A stretch of DNA of 64,000 bases, taken from assembly GCA_963839475.1 (NCBI GenBank), contig CAWIVH010000018.1, positions 1 through 64,000 of the forward strand. Reading direction: 5' to 3'. The notes under the pieces were generated by a model. It was not told where the DNA came from and did not search any database. It saw only the letters and a list, made by a program, of their open reading frames with translations. Position numbers and translations under genes: made by a program. This DNA is from CAWIVH01 sp963839475. Its GTDB lineage: Bacteria; Acidobacteriota; UBA6911. This document shows positions 57,267 to 64,000 of the stretch, piece by piece (the first letter of the stretch is position 1; each line of letters starts with the position of its first letter).

Positions 57267-57875
57267 ATGGGACCATATTTCGACAATATGGGTATGAAGG
57301 TCGCGACTGCCGTCCTGGAGAGTGGAGGATCCCTGGCCCGCATGATGCCCATCGATTTCGGAGCCTGGATGCTTGCGGAGCAAAAGCGGATCTTCCTGCT
57401 CTGTTTTCGTGTGCTTCGAAACAGGGACGAAGCCGATTCGGCCACCCAGGATGTTTTTGTGGAAGCCTATCGGGCATGGGAGCGGTCCGGTGACAACGCC
57501 ATTCAGGAACCGGCCAAATGGCTTACGCGGGTTGCGCTCAATACCTGCTATGACTGCCTCAGATCGAAGCGATGGAAGTTCTGGCAAAGGCGGATTTCCG
57601 GTGAAAACGAAGATATCGTTTTCCGGTCGAAACCAGCCGGAGGTCTGAGCCCTGAAGAGGCTCTGATCGGCCGCGAACTTTCCGGACGGATCCGCGATTC
57701 GCTTCACAGGCTCTCGGTAAGACAGAGATTGGTTTTTGTTCTCAGATTTGAAGAAGATCTCAGCCTGGCTGAAATCGCTGAAGCTCTAGATCTCGATCTG
57801 GGAACGGTCAAGGCGCACATGGCCCGAGCGATCAAAAAGCTTCGTGAGGAACTGAGGGGGCTTTATGTCCAATAA
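57267..57875 (+). CDS. ECF-type RNA polymerase sigma factor
   Basis: A 202-residue protein (ATG 57267; downstream ATGs at 57288 and 57342 are possible starts). Sigma region 2 is seen in EQKRIFLLCFRVLRNRDEAD and SATQDVFVEAYRAWER, ending with AKWLTRVALNTCYDCLRSKR. Region 4 is RDSLHRLSVRQRLVFVLRFE, followed by EDLSLAEIAEALDLDLGTVK and AHMARAIKKLREEL, a normal helix-turn-helix. It lacks a region 3, as expected for group 4. Its stop overlaps the start of the anti-sigma gene by 11 bases, so the pair is translationally coupled. It would direct transcription of an envelope stress or metal response, with the two genes downstream. Confidence 0.9.
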   Translation: MGPYFDNMGMKVATAVLESGGSLARMMPIDFGAWMLAEQKRIFLLCFRVLRNRDEADSATQDVFVEAYRAWERSGDNAIQEPAKWLTRVALNTCYDCLRSKRWKFWQRRISGENEDIVFRSKPAGGLSPEEALIGRELSGRIRDSLHRLSVRQRLVFVLRFEEDLSLAEIAEALDLDLGTVKAHMARAIKKLREELRGLYVQ

Positions 57876-58290
57876 CCACTACAGCGATGATGACCTGGTG
57901 GCCCGGCTTTACGGCCTCGGGCCCGCTGATGCGCACCTCGACAGCTGTGAGATGTGCAGGCAACGTTGGAATAAGATGCTGGAGCGACATCAGCTTCTGC
58001 ACTCTACGGATATTGATGTCCCTGTGGAATTGCTCGCTGCCCAGAGACGCGCCGTTTACGCCCGGGTGGAACAGAAGCCCCGGAAGCTGCGAACCGCCTG
58101 GCTGCCGTTGCCGGTCGCAGCCCTTGTGCTGGTACTGCTGGTTTTCACCTTTTTCAAGCCGGCATTGCATCAGCAGCCCGCTGATGCAATTTCCGACGAC
58201 GCTGCACTGCAGGATGTCTTCACAGTGGCATCCAGAACTGATCCGGCTGGCCTCGAGCCCGTCCAGTCCCTGTTTGAGGAGCAAAAATGA
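57865..58290 (+). CDS. Membrane anti-sigma factor with a zinc-binding ZAS motif
   Basis: A 141-residue single-span protein. The N-terminal cytoplasmic part has the ZAS signature His-x3-Cys-x2-Cys (AHLDSCEMCRQRW; His24, Cys28, Cys31), which normally holds the sigma factor inactive. A membrane helix lies at ~79-98 (WLPLPVAALVLVLLVFTFF). A short periplasmic tail of about 40 residues follows (DAISDDAALQDVFTVASRTD). Overlap with the sigma-factor gene and with the Spy-like gene (ATGA) shows an operon. It is inferred to receive a periplasmic signal through its tail. Confidence 0.82.
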   Translation: MSNNHYSDDDLVARLYGLGPADAHLDSCEMCRQRWNKMLERHQLLHSTDIDVPVELLAAQRRAVYARVEQKPRKLRTAWLPLPVAALVLVLLVFTFFKPALHQQPADAISDDAALQDVFTVASRTDPAGLEPVQSLFEEQK

Positions 58291-58793
58291 AGACGCGAGT
58301 GTTCTTGCAGCTTTCAATGTGCATTTTCCTGCTCCCCGCCATCGCCCCGGCGCAGGCAAAGCCTAACCGGCCGGAAATGTCCCGCTGGTGGGAACGCCCG
58401 GTGGTACGCGACATCGGGCTGAGCGCCGAACAGGACAAGCAGGTCCGGGATATCGTGCGCGAGTCCCGGGAACGGTTGATTCAGCTGCGTGCGGCTCTGG
58501 ATTCCGCTGAGTCCGCGCTGGCGGATGAAATGGGCGAAGATAAAATCGACCCCAAAAAGGCAGACATGGCGATCGACCGGGTGATCACTGCCCGGGCGGA
58601 ACTCCAGCGGGCCATAGCTCGCATGAGCTTGAAGATTCGGCTGATCCTCACCATTACGCAATGGCGTGAACTTGAAAAGCGGGAGGCCGATCAACCGCCC
58701 CCGCCGCAAGATCAGCCAAAACGCAAGGCAGAACCGGGAGATAAGCCACGCCCGCCTGCCCCTCCGCTCGAAAAAGACGGACAAGAAAACTGA
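58287..58793 (+). CDS. Exported Spy/CpxP-like heavy-metal-resistance-type protein
   Basis: ATG 58287 overlaps the anti-sigma stop (ATGA). A signal peptide (LQLSMCIFLLPAIAPAQAK) precedes an all-helical body of ~110 residues: WWERPVVRDIGLSAEQDKQV, IVRESRERLIQLRAALDSAE, ALADEMGEDKIDPKKADMAI and LTITQWRELEKREA. The LSAEQ and LTITQW words are the LTxxQ signatures of Spy/CpxP. The tail is Pro/Lys-rich (QPPPPQDQPKRKAEPGDKPR). Spy-like proteins are periplasmic chaperones or metal sensors; the known trio CnrH-CnrY-CnrX has a sigma factor, an anti-sigma factor and a Spy-fold metal sensor. A similar sensor role here is an inference. Confidence 0.8.
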   Translation: MKTRVFLQLSMCIFLLPAIAPAQAKPNRPEMSRWWERPVVRDIGLSAEQDKQVRDIVRESRERLIQLRAALDSAESALADEMGEDKIDPKKADMAIDRVITARAELQRAIARMSLKIRLILTITQWRELEKREADQPPPPQDQPKRKAEPGDKPRPPAPPLEKDGQEN

Positions 58794-59002
58794 ATCAATC
58801 CATCATCCGGCGGAGCATAAACAGTCTATTCTCTCCACCTGGCATTGCCGGGGGACGCCAACCCATACCGGGGAGCGCGGACCCGAGGGTGGAACTCTGC
58901 CGAGGCAACCGATTGTGAAATCTTATGAAGCACGAGGATAGACCGCCAACTCGGGCCATCCTCATGCCCGAGCATCCACGCTCTCGAAGGAGGCCAAGGG
59001 AA

Positions 59003-62000
59003 ATGCGATCCTTTACCGCATGCGTTATCGTCACTCTGTCTTTGATTGGATTTTACGGGAGTTCGCCCGCTCAGACCGCTGCGGGTCCGTCCATGGTTTT
59101 CATTCCTGCCGGTTCATTCAGCATGGGCGACCACCACAATTATGTGGATCCCGCACACCCGAGCGATGAAACACCGCTTCATACTGTCAGCATCAACGCT
59201 TTATACGCGGGGAAATACGACATTACGGTCCAGCAATACTGCGATTACCTCAACTCAGCCATATCGCAGGGATTGATTCGTGTGACGAGCGGCATCGTGT
59301 ATGCATCGGGTGGAAGCGATGTTTTCTTCCAGACCCGCCAGGCCGACCAATACAGCCGCATCGATTGGGATGGCAGCCGGTTTTCGGCACTCGACGGGCG
59401 CGGCAATCACCCGGTTACCAGCGTGCTTTGGCACGGAGCCGCAGCCTACTCCAACTGGCTCAGCGCGCAGCAGGGTTATCAGGCCTGCTACAACACTTCG
59501 ACCTGGGCATGTGACTTCACCAGGAACGGCTACCGCCTGCCCACAGAGGCCGAGTGGGAATACGCCGCCCGCGGGGGCCAATATAATCCCTATTACAACT
59601 TCCCTTGGGGTAACGACATAACGATGTCGAAGGCGAACTTCCCCGGCTCAGGGGATCCCTATGAATCCGGCGCCCTCCCCAACACCACCCCCGTCGGATT
59701 CTATAATGGGGAACTGCGTCGCAAATCCGACTTCAATTGGCCGGGCAGCCAGGAAACCTATCAAACGTCGGACGGTTCTAACGGTTTCGGCCTCTACGAC
59801 ATGGCGGGCAACGTCTGGCAGTGGTGCAACGACTGGTATGGGCAAAGCTACTACGCTTCGAGCCCGTCCTCCAATCCGACCGGGCCTACGACCGGAACCC
59901 CCATGCCGGACGGCAAGCCCTATCGCGTCCTGAGAGGCGGAAACTGGTATAACGGCGACGGTCTGGATCCGGGGCATGCGCGCGTTTCCAACCGGGATCC
60001 CGCATATTATCGGGGACCACAGGATCCCAACCACCCTTATTACCATGTGGGATTCCGCGTGGTAAGAAGTAATGTAACCGCCAGCACAACTACAAGCACT
60101 CAAACGGTGGGCCTGTTCGTCAATGACTCCAGAGCCTGGGAAGGTTACACCCTCATCGCCCCCAAGCATTACGGTAGCACTTACCTGATCAACAACCAGG
60201 GCAGGCTCGTTCATTCCTGGTCGGGCAGCAAATACGAGCCGGGACAGTCGGTCTACCTTCTGGAGAACGGCAACCTGCTGCGCGCATGCATGGTCAAAGG
60301 CCAGTTAAGTTCCGGAGGAGGCGAGGGCGGACGGGTTGAGGAATACGATTGGGACGGGAACCTGGTGTGGCAGCTGGATTACTCCACCAGCCAATACACC
60401 CAGCACCACGACATCAAACCGCTTCCCAACGGCAACATCCTGATGCTGGTCGTGGAAAAGAAAACCTACGATGAGGCGATTGCCGCAGGGTTCGACCCGA
60501 GCAAGTTCCAGTCGCAGATCCAGCAGCAGGGATATATGCTCCCCGACTCGGTCATAGAAATTAAACCGACAAGGCCGTCGGGGGGAACCGTTGTCTGGTC
60601 GTGGCATGTTTGGGACCACCTGATCCAGGACTACGCATCATCCAAAGCGAATTACGGCAGTGTGGCAGCCCACCCTGAACTGATCAATCCGGCTGCCGAC
60701 GGGGGGCAGATCCCTTCCTTCTGGAACCACATGAATGCGATCTACTACAACGCAGCCTTCGACCAGATTATGCTCAGCGTCCGGGGAAACAGCGAAATCT
60801 GGGTCATCGATCACAGCACCACCGATGCGGAAGCTGCGGGACATTCAGGAGGAAAATATGGGAAGGGGGGAGACCTGCTATACCGATGGGGCAATCCGAT
60901 CATGTATCGCGCCGGCACGAAAAGCGATCAGAAGCTCTTCCAGCAGCACGACGCCCAATGGATAGACGCCGGATACCCCGGCGCCGGAAATATCCTGGTA
61001 TTCAACAACGGGCTCGGTCGCAACTATTCCACTATTGACGAATTCACTCCGCCGGTCGACTCCAAAGGGAATTATTCCTATACCAGCGGTTCGGCGTTCG
61101 GCCCCAAAGATTTCGCCTGGACCTACAAGGCAAACCCTCCGGCCTCACTTTATGCCGAGGCGATCTCGGGAGCACAACGGCTGCCGAATGGAAATACACT
61201 GATCACCGATGGCACACACGGGACATTCATAGAGGTTACCGCCGGCGGGGAGACGGTCTGGAAATATGTCAATCCTGTCGTACTCACCGGCCCGCTGGCG
61301 CAATCGGCCACAATACCCGCTGACCCGGCACGAGCCGGCGAATTCATGAACGCCGTGTTCCGTGTCCGCCGATATTCCCCGAATTACGCCGGGCTTGTAG
61401 GCCGCACTCTGACTCCCGTCGGAACCATCGAACTGAAAGGCTACAGCAACACCAACTATTTCCCCCACGTCGCCTCCGACGGCACATGGGAAACCGAAAT
61501 AGCACTCATCAATACCAGCGCCGATCAGACAGTCACCGGGATCTGGAGACCGTTTACCAATGACGGCCGCCAGCTGGACACACAGCAGATCTCCCTGGCT
61601 CCGCGATCAAGACGCGAGATCATTATCGGCAGCGCATTGGCAAATGCAAAGTTGACCGGGTATGCCCTCTTTGAAGCGGATTCGGCTTCTTTAGCCGGCT
61701 ATACCAAGTTTTATGTGCCGGGGAAATACCGGACCGCGGTTCCGTCCATTTCGACCGCAAGTTCGGGAAATCTCTTTCTGTCTCATATCGCTTCAGACGA
61801 CCTCTGGTGGACCGGAATGAGCCTGGTCAATACCACTCAGTCGAGCAAGACGGTGACGATTCAATTCGACAACGGCGAATCCCGGACCGTCACGATAGGC
61901 GCCTTATCCCACAATGCCCTCCTGTTGGAAAGCCTATTCGGCAGCAAGCCGCAGCCCAACATACATTCGGCCGTGCTGAAAGATGCGGCAGGAATTGTGG

Positions 62001-62722
62001 GAGTGGAGCTTTTTGGCAGCGGGAGTCAGTTGGCGGGTATCCCCCTGACCAACGACACGTCGACCGTTGTTTATTACCCCCACATCGCCGCCGACTCTCA
62101 CTGGTGGACCGGTGTTCTTGCCTTCAATCCTGGAGAAGAGGCGGGCGACCTGGTCCTTACACCTTACAATGAAGATGGCCGGCCCCTGATAACTTTGAGC
62201 CGCTCCCTGCTGGGCAAATCGAAATACATAGGGACAACAACGACGCTGGGATTGCCCGCGAATGCGGCGTGGTTCCAGATCGAATCAACCAAGCCCATCT
62301 CCGGATTCGAATTATTCGGCGCCCAACAGGAAAGCCTCCTAGCAGGATTTCCGGGAACTGGTTTGAAAAGCAGGAATGCTGTCTTTCCCAAAAAAGAAAG
62401 GGCAGGCTGGACAGGCATCGCCCTGGTCAACCTGGAGAATGATCCGGCGACGGTTTCGTTAAACGCCTATGACGACGCCGGAAGTGTCGTAACCTCCAAC
62501 ACCTTCAGCCTGGGAGCTCACGCCAAGATGTCGAAATACGCCCAGGAATTCTTCGTGCAGGATATCGCCAGAGCCACTTATTTCAGCTATTCATCCGATA
62601 AGTATCTGGCGGGATTCCAGCTCAATGGTTCGACAGACGGGACCATGCTGGACGCGCTCCCGGCCCGGTTGGAGAAGCAAGGCGCACCTGAAACCCAAAG
62701 CCCAAAACAGCAGCGGAGCTGA
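59003..62722 (+). CDS. Exported FGE-like / arylsulfotransferase-like / beta-sandwich fusion protein
   Basis: I use ATG 59003, after AAGGAGG and at the start of a signal peptide (FTACVIVTLSLIGFYGSSPA); 1,239 residues. Residues ~28-350 are a formylglycine-generating-enzyme/SUMF1 fold (MVFIPAGSFSMGDHHNYVDP, GYRLPTEAEWEYAARGG, FGLYDMAGNVWQWCNDWYG, YRVLRGGNWYNGDG, VGFRVVRS). The catalytic Cys expected after RGGxW is absent, so generation of formylglycine is unlikely. Residues ~375-760 resemble arylsulfotransferase propellers (YDWDGNLVWQLDYSTSQYTQ, HHDIKPLPNGNILMLVVEKK, WNHMNAIYYNAAFDQIMLSV, IWVIDHSTTDAEAAGHSGG). The rest, ~810-1215, are beta-sandwich modules of the shared family (HVASDGTWETEIALINTSAD, SHIASDDLWWTGMSLVNTTQ, YFPH or YYPH words). 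It is convergent with a sulfatase gene. Confidence 0.8.
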   Translation: MRSFTACVIVTLSLIGFYGSSPAQTAAGPSMVFIPAGSFSMGDHHNYVDPAHPSDETPLHTVSINALYAGKYDITVQQYCDYLNSAISQGLIRVTSGIVYASGGSDVFFQTRQADQYSRIDWDGSRFSALDGRGNHPVTSVLWHGAAAYSNWLSAQQGYQACYNTSTWACDFTRNGYRLPTEAEWEYAARGGQYNPYYNFPWGNDITMSKANFPGSGDPYESGALPNTTPVGFYNGELRRKSDFNWPGSQETYQTSDGSNGFGLYDMAGNVWQWCNDWYGQSYYASSPSSNPTGPTTGTPMPDGKPYRVLRGGNWYNGDGLDPGHARVSNRDPAYYRGPQDPNHPYYHVGFRVVRSNVTASTTTSTQTVGLFVNDSRAWEGYTLIAPKHYGSTYLINNQGRLVHSWSGSKYEPGQSVYLLENGNLLRACMVKGQLSSGGGEGGRVEEYDWDGNLVWQLDYSTSQYTQHHDIKPLPNGNILMLVVEKKTYDEAIAAGFDPSKFQSQIQQQGYMLPDSVIEIKPTRPSGGTVVWSWHVWDHLIQDYASSKANYGSVAAHPELINPAADGGQIPSFWNHMNAIYYNAAFDQIMLSVRGNSEIWVIDHSTTDAEAAGHSGGKYGKGGDLLYRWGNPIMYRAGTKSDQKLFQQHDAQWIDAGYPGAGNILVFNNGLGRNYSTIDEFTPPVDSKGNYSYTSGSAFGPKDFAWTYKANPPASLYAEAISGAQRLPNGNTLITDGTHGTFIEVTAGGETVWKYVNPVVLTGPLAQSATIPADPARAGEFMNAVFRVRRYSPNYAGLVGRTLTPVGTIELKGYSNTNYFPHVASDGTWETEIALINTSADQTVTGIWRPFTNDGRQLDTQQISLAPRSRREIIIGSALANAKLTGYALFEADSASLAGYTKFYVPGKYRTAVPSISTASSGNLFLSHIASDDLWWTGMSLVNTTQSSKTVTIQFDNGESRTVTIGALSHNALLLESLFGSKPQPNIHSAVLKDAAGIVGVELFGSGSQLAGIPLTNDTSTVVYYPHIAADSHWWTGVLAFNPGEEAGDLVLTPYNEDGRPLITLSRSLLGKSKYIGTTTTLGLPANAAWFQIESTKPISGFELFGAQQESLLAGFPGTGLKSRNAVFPKKERAGWTGIALVNLENDPATVSLNAYDDAGSVVTSNTFSLGAHAKMSKYAQEFFVQDIARATYFSYSSDKYLAGFQLNGSTDGTMLDALPARLEKQGAPETQSPKQQRS

Positions 62723-62723
62723 A

Positions 62724-62803
62724 GGCCCGAAGGGCCGGAAGAGAATAGCCGGGGGCGCGAGCCCCCGGATTGATTTGTTCTCCGGACGAGCCCCGAAAGG
62801 GGC
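62724..62803. terminator. Cluster of three GC-rich hairpins between convergent genes
   Basis: GGCCC-GAA-GGGCC (62724-62736), CCGGGGGC-GCGA-GCCCCCGG (62749-62768) and GCCCC-GAAA-GGGGC (62790-62803) stand in a row between the stop at 62722 and the sulfatase stop at 62838. All stems are perfect. They can end transcription from both sides. I recall similar GGGGGC/GCCCCC palindromes followed by GGGGCGACAGGA as dispersed repeats in related genomes. Confidence 0.6.
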
Positions 62804-62837
62804 GACAGGATGAATCTACTCCTGTTTTGATGGCATT

Positions 62838-64000
62838 CTAATGACCCATCCGTTTTTGGAAATAGGCAATCATCTCCTCCCGGTGGTTGTCGGTCCGGGA
62901 CGGCACATTCGGTTGCCGGATCTCCGGAGCGTTTTCATCCAGATAGGGTTTGGCTGCAACATCTTGCGGGCGCCATGCAGCGATGGCCCGTATAAGTTCG
63001 CTTATCTCCCGATGGAACCGGGCATCGCCGTAGAGGTTGTTGATTTCGAACGGGTCCGCATCCAGATCGAAGAAGAGCGACCTCTCTGCCGGTTTGCGTA
63101 AAATCAGCTTGTACTGCTTCGTGCGGGCCATCCATTGGCCGGCGCTTTCCGAAAAAACAACCGTTCTTCGTGCTGACGTAGCCAGATTCAAACCGCGCAT
63201 CCCCGCACCAGGCCGCAGGCCAGCCTGGTGTAGTATGGTTGGCGCCAAATCCACCGTACTGGCCAGAGTGGTGTCCACCCGGCCGCGCGAAACACCCCGG
63301 GGATATTTAATGATGAGTGGCACCTTCACAACCGGGTCGTACATGAGATTGCCCTTTAAGAGGAGGTGATGGAACCCCATGTAATCCCCATGATCGGAAG
63401 TAAAAACAATGAGAGTGTTGTCGTAAAACCCCTTCTCTTTGAGAATACGCACCATTCGGCCGACGTGGAAATCGATCTGGGAAATGCTGGCATAGTAAAG
63501 AGCCGTAACGATTTTCAGCGCCCCCGCTGTGAGACTGGCGTGGGGGAAGTATCCTGCGCTGGTTTCGATGTCCCGCGCCAAAGGCTCCTCCGTCCAGCCG
63601 GGCAGGAGCGAGATTTGCGAGGGATCGTATTTGGAATCCCAGGGAGCCGGCGGGTCAAAGGGATGGTGCGGCTTGATGAAGCCGACCATCAGCAGGTTTC
63701 CCGATGGCGTCCAACGCCGCAGGGACTGAATGGCCCTCTCCGCAATCCATGTCGTTGAATGGTGCTGTTCCGGAAGGTTTGAACGGCGGGCCCCGAAGGA
63801 CTGCCAATACTCTTTTGTTGCTTTGGCGCGATATTCCGAACGTTGATCTTCAAGATCGAGTGCGTCGACCAGGTCCAGGGATTTCAAGTAGCGGTGATAA
63901 TCATCGTCAAATCGCCCGGGCCCATCCTGCTCCGCCAATTCCAACTCCTCGAATCCGACATCCAGGTAGGTCGGGGTAAAATGCATCTTCCCGACGGCTT
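62838..64000 (-). CDS. Sulfatase (alkaline-phosphatase superfamily), N-terminus beyond the right edge
   Basis: The frame is open to the edge; upstream of the first Met it reads AVGKMHFTPTY, the G-K-x-H element of sulfatases, so the gene starts outside. Visible parts are NLLMVGFIKPHHPFDPPAPW, YYASISQIDFHVGRMVRILK, GFYDNTLIVFTSDHGDYMGF and HHLLLKGNLMYDPVVKVPLI, then LASTVDLAPTILHQAGL and SLFFDLDADPFEINNLYGD. Asp-His in TSDHGD is the metal site, and KGNLMYDPVVKVPLI follows the usual K-x-x-x-Y-(E/D) form. The formylglycine site (C/S-x-P-x-R) is outside the window. Members hydrolyse sulfate esters of carbohydrates. The gene is convergent with the FGE-like/arylsulfotransferase-like fusion gene. Confidence 0.88.
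   Translation of the reverse strand, partial: AVGKMHFTPTYLDVGFEELELAEQDGPGRFDDDYHRYLKSLDLVDALDLEDQRSEYRAKATKEYWQSFGARRSNLPEQHHSTTWIAERAIQSLRRWTPSGNLLMVGFIKPHHPFDPPAPWDSKYDPSQISLLPGWTEEPLARDIETSAGYFPHASLTAGALKIVTALYYASISQIDFHVGRMVRILKEKGFYDNTLIVFTSDHGDYMGFHHLLLKGNLMYDPVVKVPLIIKYPRGVSRGRVDTTLASTVDLAPTILHQAGLRPGAGMRGLNLATSARRTVVFSESAGQWMARTKQYKLILRKPAERSLFFDLDADPFEINNLYGDARFHREISELIRAIAAWRPQDVAAKPYLDENAPEIRQPNVPSRTDNHREEMIAYFQKRMGH

Noticed and set aside
59003..60060. Active formylglycine-generating enzyme serving the neighbouring sulfatase
   Set aside because: The catalytic Cys expected after RGGxW is absent, so maturation of the sulfatase by this protein is unlikely.
1..64000. tRNA or rRNA genes
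   Set aside because: No cloverleaf-like segment or conserved rRNA word was found on reading both strands; a covariance-model scan would be decisive and could not be run.

Overview
The window looks like chromosomal DNA of a free-living, polysaccharide-degrading Gram-negative bacterium. Acidobacteriota is the best guess and Planctomycetota-like relatives are the main alternative. This rests on gene content only: Tat-exported Gfo/Idh/MocA oxidoreductases, PQQ-like and FG-GAP propellers, secreted S41 and CubicO hydrolases, very large exported beta-sandwich and Ig-like proteins, ECF/ZAS regulation and a RAYT-type transposase. No rRNA, tRNA or CRISPR array was recognised.

Layout. 1-5.3 kb: a beta-helix/IPT exported protein cut by the left edge, decayed sequence, a DUF3303 protein and a YwaF-like membrane protein. 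6-12.9 kb: one giant exported protein (about 2,309 aa once a 1-nt insertion is corrected) with nine 84-residue repeats. 13-19 kb: small membrane, lipoprotein, methyltransferase and NTF2-like genes, two clear pseudogenes and an array of REP-like repeats. 19-24.4 kb: GH10 xylanase, a RAYT element with imperfect inverted ends, a rhamnogalacturonan-acetylesterase-like SGNH hydrolase and an exported methyltransferase. 25.2-28.8 kb: TetR, CubicO and S41 peptidase, probably one operon, with a promoter/operator visible in the sequence. 29-32 kb: FG-GAP propeller and GH50-like agarase-family enzyme. 32-36 kb: two exported proteins with indels. 36.3-39.2 kb: AMP-dependent acyl ligase and a Gfo/Idh gene carrying two single-base insertions. 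39.2-51.5 kb, all minus strand: PQQ-like propeller, PAS/GAF histidine kinase, membrane protein, outer-membrane MetA-like protein, a lamin-tail/PLD nuclease-like fusion, oligogalacturonate lyase and two Gfo/Idh oxidoreductases. 51.9-64 kb: DUF115/Maf-like protein, rhodanese, a beta-sandwich protein with LTxxQ-like helices, a sigma/anti-sigma/Spy-like operon, an FGE-like/arylsulfotransferase-like fusion and a sulfatase cut by the right edge.

Togetherness. The enzymes fit plant cell-wall and sulfated-glycan use (GH10, CE12-like, PL22-like, GH50-like, sulfatase, arylsulfotransferase-like). Five large exported proteins share the same recurring beta-sandwich modules with different enzymatic or adhesive partners, which points to a common extracellular scaffold family.

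Caution: at least six genes are broken by a single-base change in a short homopolymer. Correcting each restores one continuous protein, so many are probably consensus errors. The beta-helix gene at 16.9-17.6 kb and the PepSY/DUF4440 junction near 18 kb look truly decayed.
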